Positions 8,740 through 19,575 of a DNA stretch of 64,000 nt are shown here, piece by piece; the stretch's first letter is position 1; each line of letters opens with the position of its first letter. Under the pieces are notes generated by a model. The model searched no databases. It was not told the origin of the DNA and saw only the letters and a list, made by a program, of their open reading frames with translations. A program made the translations under genes and the position numbers. Origin of the DNA: Psychrobacter sp. P2G3 (GTDB taxonomy: Bacteria > Pseudomonadota > Gammaproteobacteria > Pseudomonadales > Moraxellaceae); contig NZ_CP012529.1 in the NCBI RefSeq assembly GCF_001593285.1, forward strand, positions 2,976,001-3,040,000. Direction: 5' to 3'.

Positions 8740-9342
8740 TTAATAACGAAAGTGCTTAGTAATAGGATAAGCAAAAAGGATATTCTCTTCTTGAGTACCG
8801 CTTCCGATGTTATGAATAATTAGCGGCGTACCATCGGCGGCCTTCTTATCTGAGACGATACCAATATGCGGCAAATTGCCGTCTGGTAGTCGCCATGTCA
8901 CAATATCTCCTGCCAAAAAACTGTCTTTATCAGTGATAGATAGTGATTTACCATGACGCTCAAAAAACACTTCAAGGTTGGGCACACGGCGATGATCGAT
9001 GTTTTTATCTGGTGATTTTAGACCCCAAGTCTTTGGATATTCCGACCAATTTGACTTCATGTCGTGATTAACTAGCTGCTGTAAATCTATATTTTGTAAA
9101 CGATAAGCGCGCACAATTACATCGGTACTTATGCCCGTATCCATTGGCACATCGCCGCGTGGAAAGTCCATTTGACGATAGGCAGGATCATAGCTAACTG
9201 TCACTCCGATCTGTTTTTTTGCATCCAGCGCCAGCTTATTTCCACTACTAATAGGGCTGGCAGCCATCACCGGCTGTATCATCATCACTGAGAATACAAC
9301 TGCTAAGAGAGGTTTTAAACCGTACTGCGTTAGCCTATTCAT
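8740..9342 (-). CDS. Secreted DUF1287 domain protein
   Basis: The N-terminus (MNRLTQYGLKP, a hydrophobic stretch, then VMAASP) is a clear signal peptide with cleavage after Ala28 or nearby. The rest fits DUF1287: a conserved MDTGISTDVIVRAYR block and DIVTWRLPDGNLPHIGIVSD, a layout reminiscent of NlpC/P60-like cysteine hydrolase folds, although no catalytic Cys is obvious here. Family members of about 200 residues are exported; function is not established. AAGG lies eight bases ahead of the ATG. Monocistronic. Confidence 0.82.
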   Translation of the reverse strand: MNRLTQYGLKPLLAVVFSVMMIQPVMAASPISSGNKLALDAKKQIGVTVSYDPAYRQMDFPRGDVPMDTGISTDVIVRAYRLQNIDLQQLVNHDMKSNWSEYPKTWGLKSPDKNIDHRRVPNLEVFFERHGKSLSITDKDSFLAGDIVTWRLPDGNLPHIGIVSDKKAADGTPLIIHNIGSGTQEENILFAYPITKHFRY

Positions 9343-9441
9343 CCTTTGTGCCTTGTATTATTTATTTTGTGTTGAATAACATCTGATTAGGCAATTCATT
9401 ATATAGCTCATTTAATAATAGTTATCTTTAATAATAATTAG

Positions 9442-10017
9442 CTACTTAATCAGATTACTAATGGTCTTAAAGGCCGGATCTTTACTAGTGCGACATAGCT
9501 CAAACAAGACAGTCTCAACAGTAGTAATGACCCCACCTGCGCGGCGAATACGCCGTATGGCTTGTTTTTTATCGTACGGAAAGCGCGACCCTACAGCATC
9601 GCCGACAATTACTGGTTGCATACCATTATCTAGTAAATCTAACGCCGTCTGCATGACACACACATGCGTCTCAACGCCAAATAGTAGAACGATACTACGA
9701 TTTTGTTGTGCTAAATAATGCCATGAATCATCGTTGTCGCAAGCACTAAACGTAACTTTTTCAAAACTTTTAGCGTTATCACCTTCTAAAAGCTCAAAAA
9801 TCTCAGGCAACGTACCACCGAGCCCTTTTTTATATTGCTCATTGAGCATAATAGGAATACCAAGAGCCTGTAGACCTTTAATTAATGTTGATATTTTTTT
9901 GACGATGTTCTCGTGATCGTAGATATGTGGCGTTAGACGCTCTTGTACATCAATAAGCATTGCTTGCGTGTTTTCGCGGGCAATGCGGTAGGTACGATCG
10001 GTAATCATAGTGGCCAT
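9442..10017 (-). CDS. Isochorismatase-family cysteine hydrolase
   Basis: The 191-residue protein has the catalytic triad of this family: Asp23 in LIDVQERL, Lys87 in KSFEKVTFSAC and the nucleophile Cys120 in GVETHVCVMQTALDL. Families such as YcaC, nicotinamidase and biuret hydrolase share the fold; the closest by feel is the 'hydrolase' subgroup with a GVETHVCV motif, whose substrates are mostly undefined. No signal peptide. AAGGAG ten bases upstream fixes the start. Stands alone between the DUF1287 and fad genes. Confidence 0.87.
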   Translation of the reverse strand: MATMITDRTYRIARENTQAMLIDVQERLTPHIYDHENIVKKISTLIKGLQALGIPIMLNEQYKKGLGGTLPEIFELLEGDNAKSFEKVTFSACDNDDSWHYLAQQNRSIVLLFGVETHVCVMQTALDLLDNGMQPVIVGDAVGSRFPYDKKQAIRRIRRAGGVITTVETVLFELCRTSKDPAFKTISNLIK

Positions 10018-10190
10018 GTTAGGTACACTCCTTGTACGCTTGCAGCAGGTCGCTGCAGACTAAATTGTTAGTTTATAATTATTAGATATACTCTTATTTA
10101 GTCATATTTCGTTCAATGCGTCAATGACCATCCTCTTTATTAACAACTTACGAACGTTGTGTCATAGAGGCTTCATTATTATTTACTAAT

Positions 10191-10226
10191 AAAAAAGCCT
10201 CCAATCATCTGACTGGAGGCTTCTTC
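10191..10226 (-). terminator. Terminator of the fadB-fadA operon
   Basis: On the minus strand GCCTCCAGTCA...GATTGGAGGC forms a GC-rich hairpin followed by TTTTTTATT, about 45 bp beyond the fadA stop codon. Confidence 0.85.
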
Positions 10227-10268
10227 TAAAATGCTGAAATCTTGCAAAGCTACTACAAGTTTAGAAAA

Positions 10269-11492
<1,224 letters not shown>

Positions 11493-11668
11493 TTATACTC
11501 GTCAATCTCGTTACAGGTACGATGCGTATCTCTGCATATAATCAGACTGTATTAACCTTCAATCAAACCGACTAAAACGGTACGTTTGCGGTCAAAGCTA
11601 TCGATATAGCCATTGCTATCCGCTTCGCCAGCAAACGTACTGCACTTCATCTTAGTAATGACTGCCCA

Positions 11669-13828
11669 TTACGCCGTGGCGTAAAAAGTCTCGCCTGCTG
11701 CTGCCATGTCGCGAATTTTTTGCGGGGCTTCATAGGCTTTGCCAAGGTGCGCGTATTTTTCACACAGTGCCAAGTAGTTATCTAGACCCATTTGGTCGAT
11801 ATAACGGCAAGGACCACCGCGGAATGGCGGGAAACCAACGCCCATAATCATCGCCATATCCGCTTCAGATGGCGTGCTGACGATGTTGTCTTCTAGACAG
11901 CGTACCGTCTCATTACAGAAAGCTAGCATGGTACGGTCGATTATCGCTTGATCCTCAAACGTTTGCTTGTCGCTATCAGTCGTCGCTTTTAATAGCTCAT
12001 AAGTCGCTTCGTCAGCCACTTTCTTTGGCTTACCACGCTTGTCTGTTTCATACTTATAGAAACCAACGCCGTTTTTCTGACCTAAACGCTCGTTCTCATA
12101 TAAATGCTGAATCGCACCTTTATAATCAGGCTTCATGCGGTCAGGATACCCATCTGCCATGACTTCTGCACCATGGACACCAGTATCTAAACCGACGACG
12201 TCGATTAGGTAAGCAGGACCCATCGGCCAGCCAAATTTTTCCATAACTTTATCGACATGAACAAAATCAGCGCCTTCTTTCAATAGCAAATCAAATGCGC
12301 CAAAGTATGGGAACAATACACGGTTCACTAAGAAACCTGGGCAATCATTCACCACAACTGGCACTTTACCCATCTTAGAGGCTAAAGCAACAGTAGTAGA
12401 AATAGCTTCTTCAGATGACTTCTCACCACGAATGACCTCGACCAATGGCATACGACTCACAGGGTTAAAGAAGTGCATACCGACGAAGTTTTCTGGACGC
12501 TCTAGTGCTTCAGCTAAGAAAGTAATAGAAATAGTCGAGGTGTTTGACGCTAAGATACAATCGTCTTTTACTAGACCTTCTACTTCTTTTAGTACCGCAC
12601 GCTTAACGTTCGGATTTTCTACGACAGCTTCGATAACGATATCAGTCTCAGCAAAGTCACCATAGTTAAGGGTTGGACGGATACGGCTCAAGGTTTCGCC
12701 CATTTTGGTTGGGGTCATTTTGCCGCGATCAACCATCTTTCCTAATAGCTTGCTAGCTTCGCCCATACCAAGATCTAATTGCTCAGACTTGATGTCTTTC
12801 ATGATGATTGGCAAGCCTTTGCTCGCTGCTTGATAAGCAATACCGCCGCCCATGATACCAGCGCCCAATACCGCTGCTTCATTGATTTCATGTGCTTGCT
12901 TGCTATGTTGCTTCGCTAACTTCTTAACCAATTGATCGTTTAAGAACAGACCCACTAAGCTTTCTGCTTGTGGCGTTTTGGCCGCTTTAGCGAAATAAGT
13001 CGCTTCTACTTCGATTGCTTTATCACGTGGCAGATTTACATGCTTTTCAATTGCTTCAATAGCAAGCGCAGGCGCTGGGTATTGCTTAGGATTGGCTTTG
13101 GCAAAGATCATACCTTTTGCACTGTTAAACGCCATCGCTTGCTCAAGCTGATTTAACTTAACAGGCACCAGTTTCTCTTCACGCTTCGCTTTCCAATCAA
13201 GCTCACCTGAGATACATTTTTTGACTAGGTCAATCGCCGCATCTTGCAAGTCATCAGCAGGTACTGTCGCATCAACTAGGCCTAATTTTAGTGCATCAAG
13301 CGCTTTTTTAGGTGCACCAGTTGCAATCAATTCAAGAGCATTATCGATACCAATCACACGTGTACTACGAACCGTACCACCAAAACCTGGGAAGATACCC
13401 AGTTGAGTTTCTGGTAAACCGATAATCGCTTTGTCACTCATGACGCGATATTCGCAAACTAAGGTCATCTCACAACCACCGCCAAGCGCCGCGCCATTGA
13501 TAGCAGCTACTTTCGGGAACGGTAAGTCTTCAAAGCGATTAAAAGTATCGTTAATACCAACGACCCACTCTTTAATCTCACTTTCTGGCTTCTTAAATGA
13601 GCCGACGAATTCAGTGATGTCAGCACCAGCGATAAAGACGCCTTTGCTTGAAGTCACGATAAGACCTTTGACGTCATCAGACTTTTCAAGTGCACTGACC
13701 GCTTCAGTAAACTGCTTATTGGTCTCAGCATCAAACTTATTCACGCTCTCATTTTCGGCGTTGTACTGCATATTGGCGATGCCATCCTCTAGCATTGTCA
13801 CCGTGATGCGATTTCCTTGATATACCAT
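11669..13828 (-). CDS. fadB: Fatty-acid oxidation complex alpha subunit (enoyl-CoA hydratase / 3-hydroxyacyl-CoA dehydrogenase)
   Basis: The 719-residue protein has the FadB order: an N-terminal crotonase domain with [16 protein letters not shown] (oxyanion loop and catalytic acids) followed by a 3-hydroxyacyl-CoA dehydrogenase half with the NAD-binding [15 protein letters not shown] loop near residue 320 and the catalytic [17 protein letters not shown] block near 450. It hydrates enoyl-CoA and oxidises the 3-hydroxy product; electrons go to NAD. AAGGAG six bases upstream of ATG is strong. A perfect FNR-type box lies 32-45 bp ahead of the start codon, suggesting oxygen-dependent control of the operon. 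Confidence 0.97.
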   Translation of the reverse strand: MVYQGNRITVTMLEDGIANMQYNAENESVNKFDAETNKQFTEAVSALEKSDDVKGLIVTSSKGVFIAGADITEFVGSFKKPESEIKEWVVGINDTFNRFEDLPFPKVAAINGAALGGGCEMTLVCEYRVMSDKAIIGLPETQLGIFPGFGGTVRSTRVIGIDNALELIATGAPKKALDALKLGLVDATVPADDLQDAAIDLVKKCISGELDWKAKREEKLVPVKLNQLEQAMAFNSAKGMIFAKANPKQYPAPALAIEAIEKHVNLPRDKAIEVEATYFAKAAKTPQAESLVGLFLNDQLVKKLAKQHSKQAHEINEAAVLGAGIMGGGIAYQAASKGLPIIMKDIKSEQLDLGMGEASKLLGKMVDRGKMTPTKMGETLSRIRPTLNYGDFAETDIVIEAVVENPNVKRAVLKEVEGLVKDDCILASNTSTISITFLAEALERPENFVGMHFFNPVSRMPLVEVIRGEKSSEEAISTTVALASKMGKVPVVVNDCPGFLVNRVLFPYFGAFDLLLKEGADFVHVDKVMEKFGWPMGPAYLIDVVGLDTGVHGAEVMADGYPDRMKPDYKGAIQHLYENERLGQKNGVGFYKYETDKRGKPKKVADEATYELLKATTDSDKQTFEDQAIIDRTMLAFCNETVRCLEDNIVSTPSEADMAMIMGVGFPPFRGGPCRYIDQMGLDNYLALCEKYAHLGKAYEAPQKIRDMAAAGETFYATA

Positions 13829-14550
13829 TTCAAACTCCTTGCTATGTAATAAAAACTATTTGATAAAAATCAAATCATAAAAGCTACGTTTTAGAATTAA
13901 AATGAATAGCTCGTTGCTGTTAATAAAACGAGTAAAAATACTGTCAACTTGCAAGCTTGTAAACGAATAACTTGCTAAATTGAGCAGTGATGATGTCTTT
14001 ATTATCCCGCGCTCACTGACATGGCGCATCGTTATTATCCTAATTTTTTGCTTCGATATAAGTCTAATGATAAATATATTCAATCAAACGTAAATTTAGA
14101 CGCAGGTTTAATCCGTAGCAGGTTCATTCCATAATAGTAACTTAACTACGGGGCTTTTGTACCATTAGACCATTTTGACGTCATTTAGTGTAGGGGATTA
14201 TGCCCCCGACTGTCACAAGCTAATGCCAGACTCACAAGTCACTATTAAATTATTAGCTGGTGAACCGCTACCTAGTAAATCAATAGCTGACATTTTCCTT
14301 ATGACAAGTCTGTTTTATATATCAGTCAGCTTATAGGTTATTCTTACAGTTAACATCATTAATCAACATTACAGTCAACACTTTATAAAAACACATTCAA
14401 CCTACAAGTTAAATCACCAATACGTAACCAAAATAGAACAGCGCTTAGCGTGTACGTACAAGCCGTATCAGCTATCATGCTACACTAGCTTGTTATTCGT
14501 TTATTATTCACATCTTTTCTATTTCTATTCACATGGTGGTTGGTTGAGTT
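13829..14550. other. Spacer between divergent fadB and ispA
   Basis: A 722-bp AT-rich spacer with promoters for both directions expected. It contains the FNR-type palindrome near fadB. A 75-codon frame on the minus strand has no ribosome-binding site or recognisable product and is not called. No structured RNA seen. Confidence 0.5.
13858..13875. promoter_or_regulatory. FNR/Anr-type box upstream of fadB
   Basis: The sequence ATTTGAT-aaaa-ATCAAAT is a perfect 7+4+7 palindrome whose core TTGAT-N4-ATCAA (13860-13873) equals the FNR/Anr consensus. It lies between the fadB start codon (13828) and its presumed promoter, a position that suggests repression when oxygen is low; this is inference. Confidence 0.6.
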
Positions 14551-15621
14551 ATGTCTGTTTCTTCTGCGCCTCTTTTTGTGCCTTTTACCAATTTTGAGCA
14601 GTTCCATAGCACGTTGCGCGCGCAATTAGCGCAAGATATCGAAGTACTGTTTGCCTATGCAAGCCTACCAAATCCACTCAATGACGCTTGTCGCTATGTA
14701 ATGACGGGGCAAGGCAAATTGGTGCGGCCTTTATTGGTAGCTAGTAGCTTCATTAGTATTGATGCGAGTATTAGTATTAGTACAGATATTGATATAAGTG
14801 TCGATGTAGGCAATCCCTCATCTGACCCTACAAATCTGACAGACCACTTGATAAGTGCTGATTTAGAGTCGTTGTTAGAAAACGACTCAGATTATGATAT
14901 GTGCCGCCGTGCTGCATTGGCTGTAGAGCTACTGCATACTTACTCACTGGTACATGATGATCTACCATGCATGGACGATGATGAACTGCGCCGTGGTCAG
15001 CCAACTTGTCATATTGTGTTTGACGAAGCCACCGCTTTACTGGCTGGTGACGTGCTGCAAACACTCGCTTTTGAAGTATTAACGGCCGAACTTCCAACCT
15101 TTGCACCTTTTGATTCAAACATTGCCAGCCAGTTATTAGCCGTATTTGCTCCGCGCGCTAGGCGTATGGTATCTGGTCAAATGCTTGATCTTAATGCTGA
15201 AGCCAGCGCTAATATTTTACAAGAAGACTTAGAGGCTATCCACCGTGACAAAACAGGCGCGTTAATTGAAGCCGCTATGCTGATGGGCGGAATTTGTGCT
15301 GGCGCGACCGCTCCGCAGCGTATGGCATTACAAGAATGCGCGCAGCATATTGGTCTAGCCTTTCAAGTCCAAGACGATATTTTAGACGTGACGACCTCCA
15401 CCGACACTTTAGGCAAGCCTGCTGGTAGCGATGAGAAGTTGGATAAATCTACCTATGTAAAATTAATGGGTGTGGATGCTGCAAAAAGTTACGCACAATC
15501 CTTATTTGACGATGGACGCGCAGCCATCAATCGTGAGTTGAAGAGTCGCGAACTTGGCGATAATGAAGACAATAATGCGTTATTGGCATTGATAGAATGG
15601 TTGTGGTCGCGTAAAAAATAA
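14551..15621 (+). CDS. ispA: Polyprenyl (farnesyl-type) diphosphate synthase
   Basis: The protein has the first Asp-rich motif DDLPCMDDDELRRG at 136-149, GQGKLVRP near 53, and the second Asp-rich motif DDILD at 275-279 followed by GKPAGSDEKLDKSTYV. These define the short-chain FPP/GPP synthase class that condenses IPP with allylic diphosphates for quinone and undecaprenyl precursors. At 356 residues it is about 50 longer than usual; the excess is a low-complexity Ile/Ser/Asp segment at about 69-117 placed between GKxxRP and the Asp-rich motif. The ribosome-binding site is weak (TTGAG). A dispersed palindromic repeat follows the gene. Confidence 0.92.
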   Translation: MSVSSAPLFVPFTNFEQFHSTLRAQLAQDIEVLFAYASLPNPLNDACRYVMTGQGKLVRPLLVASSFISIDASISISTDIDISVDVGNPSSDPTNLTDHLISADLESLLENDSDYDMCRRAALAVELLHTYSLVHDDLPCMDDDELRRGQPTCHIVFDEATALLAGDVLQTLAFEVLTAELPTFAPFDSNIASQLLAVFAPRARRMVSGQMLDLNAEASANILQEDLEAIHRDKTGALIEAAMLMGGICAGATAPQRMALQECAQHIGLAFQVQDDILDVTTSTDTLGKPAGSDEKLDKSTYVKLMGVDAAKSYAQSLFDDGRAAINRELKSRELGDNEDNNALLALIEWLWSRKK

Positions 15622-15654
15622 TACAGTCAACTCAATGTAGAAACGATATAGCAT

Positions 15655-15722
15655 GACTGGTATGAATTTTTTGCAGCCTCTGTCAGCGTAGGCACAGCAA
15701 GCTAGAAAAACTCATACCAGTC
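15655..15722. repeat. Palindromic intergenic repeat, copy 1
   Basis: Terminal arms GACTGGTATGA and TCATACCAGTC are perfectly complementary over 11 bp. Between them lies a 30-bp core (15673-15702) starting GCAGCCTCTGTCAGCG that recurs at 24250-24279 with one difference. Flanks outside the arms (TAGAA..CGATA, TTTTATTT) also resemble each other, so the unit may reach about 15640-15775. Confidence 0.8.
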
Positions 15723-15821
15723 GTACGTCATAAAACCATGTATCTGTTTTATTTGATCTTGACTATAGATGAAAAACTCCGTTAAAACTTTAATCATCAA
15801 AAACAGCTAAGAGTGGTCAAC

Positions 15822-16640
15822 ATGGACAGTACCCCTACTCCTACTATTTACCTCGGCACTGGTGGTTATAGCGATACTGACTTATTAGGCACGCTGTATC
15901 CAACAGGCACTAAAAAGGCTGACTTCTTACGTGAGTATGCCAAGCAATACGGCGCGGTAGAAATTAATAGTACCTTCTACGCGCCTATTGGACAAAAAGC
16001 CTTTGCTGGTATGGTCAATAAAGCGTACGTGCAAGCAGACAGTCAGTTAAAGTTTGCCGTCAAGCTGCATCAAGACTTTACTCATGCACGTAAAGGCACT
16101 GCCGAACATGCACAAGCTTTTCTTACTGCCCTCACCCCACTTATCGAAGCCGATTGTCTAGCACCATTATTACTGCAATTCCCACATGGATTTGATCGTA
16201 CTCGCGAGAATCGTCTTTATCTTGTCAACCTGGTTAGTTGGTTTCAGGATTATCCGCTGGCAGTCGAGTTTCGTCATAACGGCTGGCATACTCCGCAAGT
16301 GGTCGATAGCTTTAAAGAACAAGGCTTGATTTGGTGTAGCGTTGACTATCCCAAAGTCAGTGGTCTACCACCGTCTCGACTGATATTTACCGAGCGTACT
16401 GGCTACCTGCGTATGCATGGTAATAATCTAAACTGGTGGGATGCGATGAGTGCAGCCGATCGTCATGATTATCGTTATAGCGAGATGGAGATGCAGGATT
16501 GGGCGCAGGCGATTGCCAATCAGCGTCAGCATTTTGATACGCTCTATATTTTCTTTCAAAACACCGTCAATGCGCATGCGTATTATAATATTGCGATGCT
16601 GCGAGAAGCGTTGGGTAGGTTTGGGTTTGAGGTGTTGTAA
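15822..16640 (+). CDS. DUF72 domain protein
   Basis: The 272-residue protein starts with IYLGTGGYSDTD and contains EINSTFYAP, LLQFPHGF, AVEFRHNGWH, WCSVDYPKVSG and YLRMHGNN, which together are the conserved strands of the DUF72 TIM-barrel family (YecE-like). No enzymatic function is established for the family. I chose ATG 15822 over the GTG at 15813 because AAGAG lies eight bases before it. It follows the palindromic repeat and is separate from ispA. Confidence 0.88.
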   Translation: MDSTPTPTIYLGTGGYSDTDLLGTLYPTGTKKADFLREYAKQYGAVEINSTFYAPIGQKAFAGMVNKAYVQADSQLKFAVKLHQDFTHARKGTAEHAQAFLTALTPLIEADCLAPLLLQFPHGFDRTRENRLYLVNLVSWFQDYPLAVEFRHNGWHTPQVVDSFKEQGLIWCSVDYPKVSGLPPSRLIFTERTGYLRMHGNNLNWWDAMSAADRHDYRYSEMEMQDWAQAIANQRQHFDTLYIFFQNTVNAHAYYNIAMLREALGRFGFEVL

Positions 16641-16836
16641 ATTGTATTTATTATCACATGATTCATCACTTAAAAATGGTTTAAGGTCATTAATGTTTCC
16701 TTTAAATTCTTATTAAACCAAAATAATATAACCTCATCTTGATTAGTAAACGATAGTTCTCATATACGTATGGACTATAGTATATAAAGTAAGGTAAATA
16801 CGTGAATCAAAATATTATTAAAGGAGTGTTTATTAA

Positions 16837-17688
16837 ATGATGCTAATGGACATATCATTTTCATGTGAATGTGGTGAGCGGATAAAAGAAACCGTTTATG
16901 TACCAGCACCTAATTTTATGGCTGAACAGAATAAAGATAGTGGCAGTGAACATTATGAAGAAATCCATTGCGATAAATGTCACAAAGAACATGAAATACT
17001 TGTAGTAAACACCTTTTCGGGAGCTGATTGTTATGTAACAAGTGATGGAAGTACCGATGTAAGTTTTGGAATGCCTTACTTTCCAGAGTCAGATTATAAT
17101 GATGATGAGTTAGCATGGATAATGCAAAGCGAAACTCAAATCGAAATTTTTCAGAATCATATAAAAAGTGTTGAAAAAATTCTTGAGGCTGACATCGATG
17201 CAGAAGCTTATTTTAGCCTATTAGTCATGCTGTATGGTCACGTGGTTGCAGCAGTAGAAGCCTATCTATCTTCTACTTTTATACATAAAGTGACTAACTC
17301 TGAAGAATTAACTAGGAAGCTTATTGAAACTGATCCTAAATTTTCAAATATGAAATTTACCCTTAAAGAAATTTTTGAAGAACAAGAAAAGCTGAAGATT
17401 ACAGTTGCTAATTACTTAAAAGACTTGATATTTCATGATCTCAAAAAAGTAAAACCTATGTATAAGGACGTTTTGGATTGTGAGTTTGGTGATATTAGTT
17501 GGCTATTTAAGGCTGTTATAATTAGACATCATTGTGTACACCGAGCAGGTTATGACAAAGAAAACACTAAAATTGAGCTATCAGTAGAGATATTGAGGGA
17601 GTTAGTTACTAGAGCACAAGACTTGACTTCTCTAATTGAAAGTAAATTACACCCTACCTCTCTTACTGAATTTGATCTCTCTTTCTGA
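16837..17688 (+). CDS. Unknown protein with N-terminal zinc-ribbon-like cysteines and C-terminal HEPN-like motif
   Basis: I do not recognise this 283-residue protein by name. The N-terminus has a CxC...CxxC arrangement (Cys10, Cys12, Cys45, Cys48) typical of a small zinc ribbon. The C-terminal two thirds are helical, and IIRHHCVHRAG contains Arg230-X4-His235, the RX4-6H signature of HEPN domains, many of which are RNases in toxin-antitoxin and abortive-infection systems. It is preceded by AAAGGAG. The gene and the spacer before it are markedly AT-rich (a hand-counted 60-bp line at 17341 has 23% GC), unlike its neighbours, suggesting acquisition by transfer. No antitoxin gene is adjacent. Confidence 0.7.
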   Translation: MMLMDISFSCECGERIKETVYVPAPNFMAEQNKDSGSEHYEEIHCDKCHKEHEILVVNTFSGADCYVTSDGSTDVSFGMPYFPESDYNDDELAWIMQSETQIEIFQNHIKSVEKILEADIDAEAYFSLLVMLYGHVVAAVEAYLSSTFIHKVTNSEELTRKLIETDPKFSNMKFTLKEIFEEQEKLKITVANYLKDLIFHDLKKVKPMYKDVLDCEFGDISWLFKAVIIRHHCVHRAGYDKENTKIELSVEILRELVTRAQDLTSLIESKLHPTSLTEFDLSF

Positions 17689-17721
17689 AATGGAGATTTC
17701 TTTGCTTTCAAATATATAAAA

Positions 17722-17760
17722 ACCACAAAAAAAGGACGCCTCTCAGCGTCCTTTTTTATT
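17722..17760. terminator. Bidirectional terminator between the HEPN-like gene and sodB
   Basis: AAAAAAAGGACGC and GCGTCCTTTTTT form a strong stem around CTCTCA with A- and T-tracts on both sides. Confidence 0.88.
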
Positions 17761-17784
17761 AATCAAATACTTAAGTATTAAAGA

Positions 17785-18414
17785 TTACTCTTCAACGCCA
17801 GCATCTTGACCTTTATATTTAGCGTTTGCGTAGTCCCAGTTCACTAGCTTATCTAGGAACGTGTCAACATAGTCAGGACGACGGTTACGATAATCAATGT
17901 AATACGCATGTTCCCACACATCACAAGTCAATACCGCTACTTGACCATGTGCCAGTGGCGTATCAGCATTAGCAGTTTTAGCGATAGACAGTTTGCCGCC
18001 TTCTTTATCAGCAACTAACCATGCCCAACCAGAACCGAACTGCGTTAACGCTGCATTTTTAAACTCTTCACGGAACTTATCATAGCTACCAAAATCTTCT
18101 TCGATTTTGGCTTTTAGATCGCCAGTAGGTTCGCCGCCGCCATTGTCTGGCGTCATGCAGTTCCAATAGAACGTGTGGTTCCATACTTGCGCTGCTTGGT
18201 TAAACATACCTTGCTTGCTGTCATCTTTTGACGTCGCTTCGATGATTTCTGGCAATGTTTTGTCTTCTAGACCAGAACCTGGTAGCAAATCGTTTAACTT
18301 GTTTACATAGGCAGCATGATGCTTATCATGATGATATTCTAACGTCTCAGCGCTGATATGCGGCTCAAGTGCGTCTTTTGCATAAGGTAGGTCTGGTAAA
18401 GTAATCTTTGACAT
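17785..18414 (-). CDS. sodB: Superoxide dismutase, Fe-type
   Basis: The 209-residue protein carries all metal ligands: the first His in LEYHHDKHHAAYV (residue 28), the second in QVWNHTFYWNCM, and Asp and His in CDVWEHAYYIDYRN. Residues around the active site and the NHTFYWNCM context favour the iron enzyme. It converts superoxide to peroxide and oxygen in the cytoplasm. A good AAGGA precedes the ATG; monocistronic with its own terminator. Confidence 0.95.
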   Translation of the reverse strand: MSKITLPDLPYAKDALEPHISAETLEYHHDKHHAAYVNKLNDLLPGSGLEDKTLPEIIEATSKDDSKQGMFNQAAQVWNHTFYWNCMTPDNGGGEPTGDLKAKIEEDFGSYDKFREEFKNAALTQFGSGWAWLVADKEGGKLSIAKTANADTPLAHGQVAVLTCDVWEHAYYIDYRNRRPDYVDTFLDKLVNWDYANAKYKGQDAGVEE

Positions 18415-18927
18415 AGTTATTTTATCCTTGCTTATTTGGCCACTCGTATTTTGTTTATCTTAAAGACAATACACAAAACACCGAGCTAAATTGGCTGGGT
18501 TTATTGTTAATGAATGAACGTTATTGCTTGATGAGCTAGTCCCATCAGGATGAATCTAAAGGCTAATTTAAACAAATTAGCGTAAGCATTGTTATTCACT
18601 TAAAAGCCAAGTGATTGACTTAAAAGCTATTATTAACTTTAAATTCACAAGCTATAAGCTATAATTCACTGTAGCTTGCCAGCTATTATAGCAACACATT
18701 AGGACAATATCAGTTACCGAATGTTATAGTCCCTATTTATAAGGCTTTAAACGCTAAATACTGCGAATAAAGGTAACTATTTTCCTTAACTCTTATTATT
18801 AATTTTCAGTATGAATAACGCAACTGTTTTGAGCGAAAAAGGTTATGCGATAATATAGTCAGCATATTAGAGCCTTTAAACTTTCTGAAACCTAGTCAGT
18901 TTCATCAAACAATAACGGACATATCTT
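18415..18927. other. Spacer between divergent sodB and rdgB
   Basis: AT-rich 513-bp spacer. It contains several short AAGCTAT/AGCTATAA repeats around 18630-18690, but no gene or terminator that I can support. Confidence 0.45.
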
Positions 18928-19575
18928 ATGAGCTATGCTTCATCATCACCCGAATCTACTCAAAATCACATGCCAAAAAAATGGGTGCTCGCCAGTAATA
19001 ATAAAGGCAAGCTTGCAGAATTTAAAAGACTGTTCGCTGAAGCCAACTTAGACGTTACTATCGTACCGCAAGGGCAGTTAAACATTGATGACGCTGTCGA
19101 GGACGGCTTAAGCTTCGTTGAAAATGCCATTATTAAGGCACGTCATGCTAGCCGAGTCAGTGGATTACCTGCTATTGCCGATGATTCAGGCTTATGTGTT
19201 CCCGTATTGGGTAATGCACCGGGCATCTACTCGGCTCGCTATGCAGGTGAGCACGGCAATGATGCCAAGAACAACGCCAAGCTCGTCACTGACTTGCAGC
19301 CTATCCGTGATGAGCAACCAAATGCTCCTATTAAAGGCATGTTTGTTTGCGTACTAGCAATGGTACGCCATGCTGATGATCCGCTACCGATTATCGCACA
19401 AGGCTTGTGGCACGGTGAAATCTTAGATGCACCGCATGGTGATGGTGGGTTTGGTTATGATCCACTGTTTTGGTTGGCAGATATACAAGCGACAGCGGCA
19501 AGCTTAAGCGCCACTGATAAAAATAGCATCAGCCATCGTGGTCAAGCCATTCGGCAGCTATTACAACAGTTGTAA
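18928..19575 (+). CDS. rdgB: XTP/dITP diphosphatase (RdgB/HAM1 family)
   Basis: WVLASNNKGKLAEFKRLF, the ADDSGLCVPVLGNAPGIYSARYAG block and GDGGFGYDPLFW followed by KNSISHRGQA are the complete signature set of the RdgB/HAM1 family. It removes non-canonical purine nucleotides such as dITP and XTP from the pool. The first 15 residues (MSYASSSPESTQNHM) are an unusual polar extension; the internal Met15 has no ribosome-binding site, so the longer form is given. Confidence 0.94.
   Translation: MSYASSSPESTQNHMPKKWVLASNNKGKLAEFKRLFAEANLDVTIVPQGQLNIDDAVEDGLSFVENAIIKARHASRVSGLPAIADDSGLCVPVLGNAPGIYSARYAGEHGNDAKNNAKLVTDLQPIRDEQPNAPIKGMFVCVLAMVRHADDPLPIIAQGLWHGEILDAPHGDGGFGYDPLFWLADIQATAASLSATDKNSISHRGQAIRQLLQQL

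Noticed and set aside
13856..14083. 75-codon minus-strand frame upstream of fadB
   Set aside because: No ribosome-binding site, low-complexity composition, overlaps the FNR-type palindrome and fadB promoter region.
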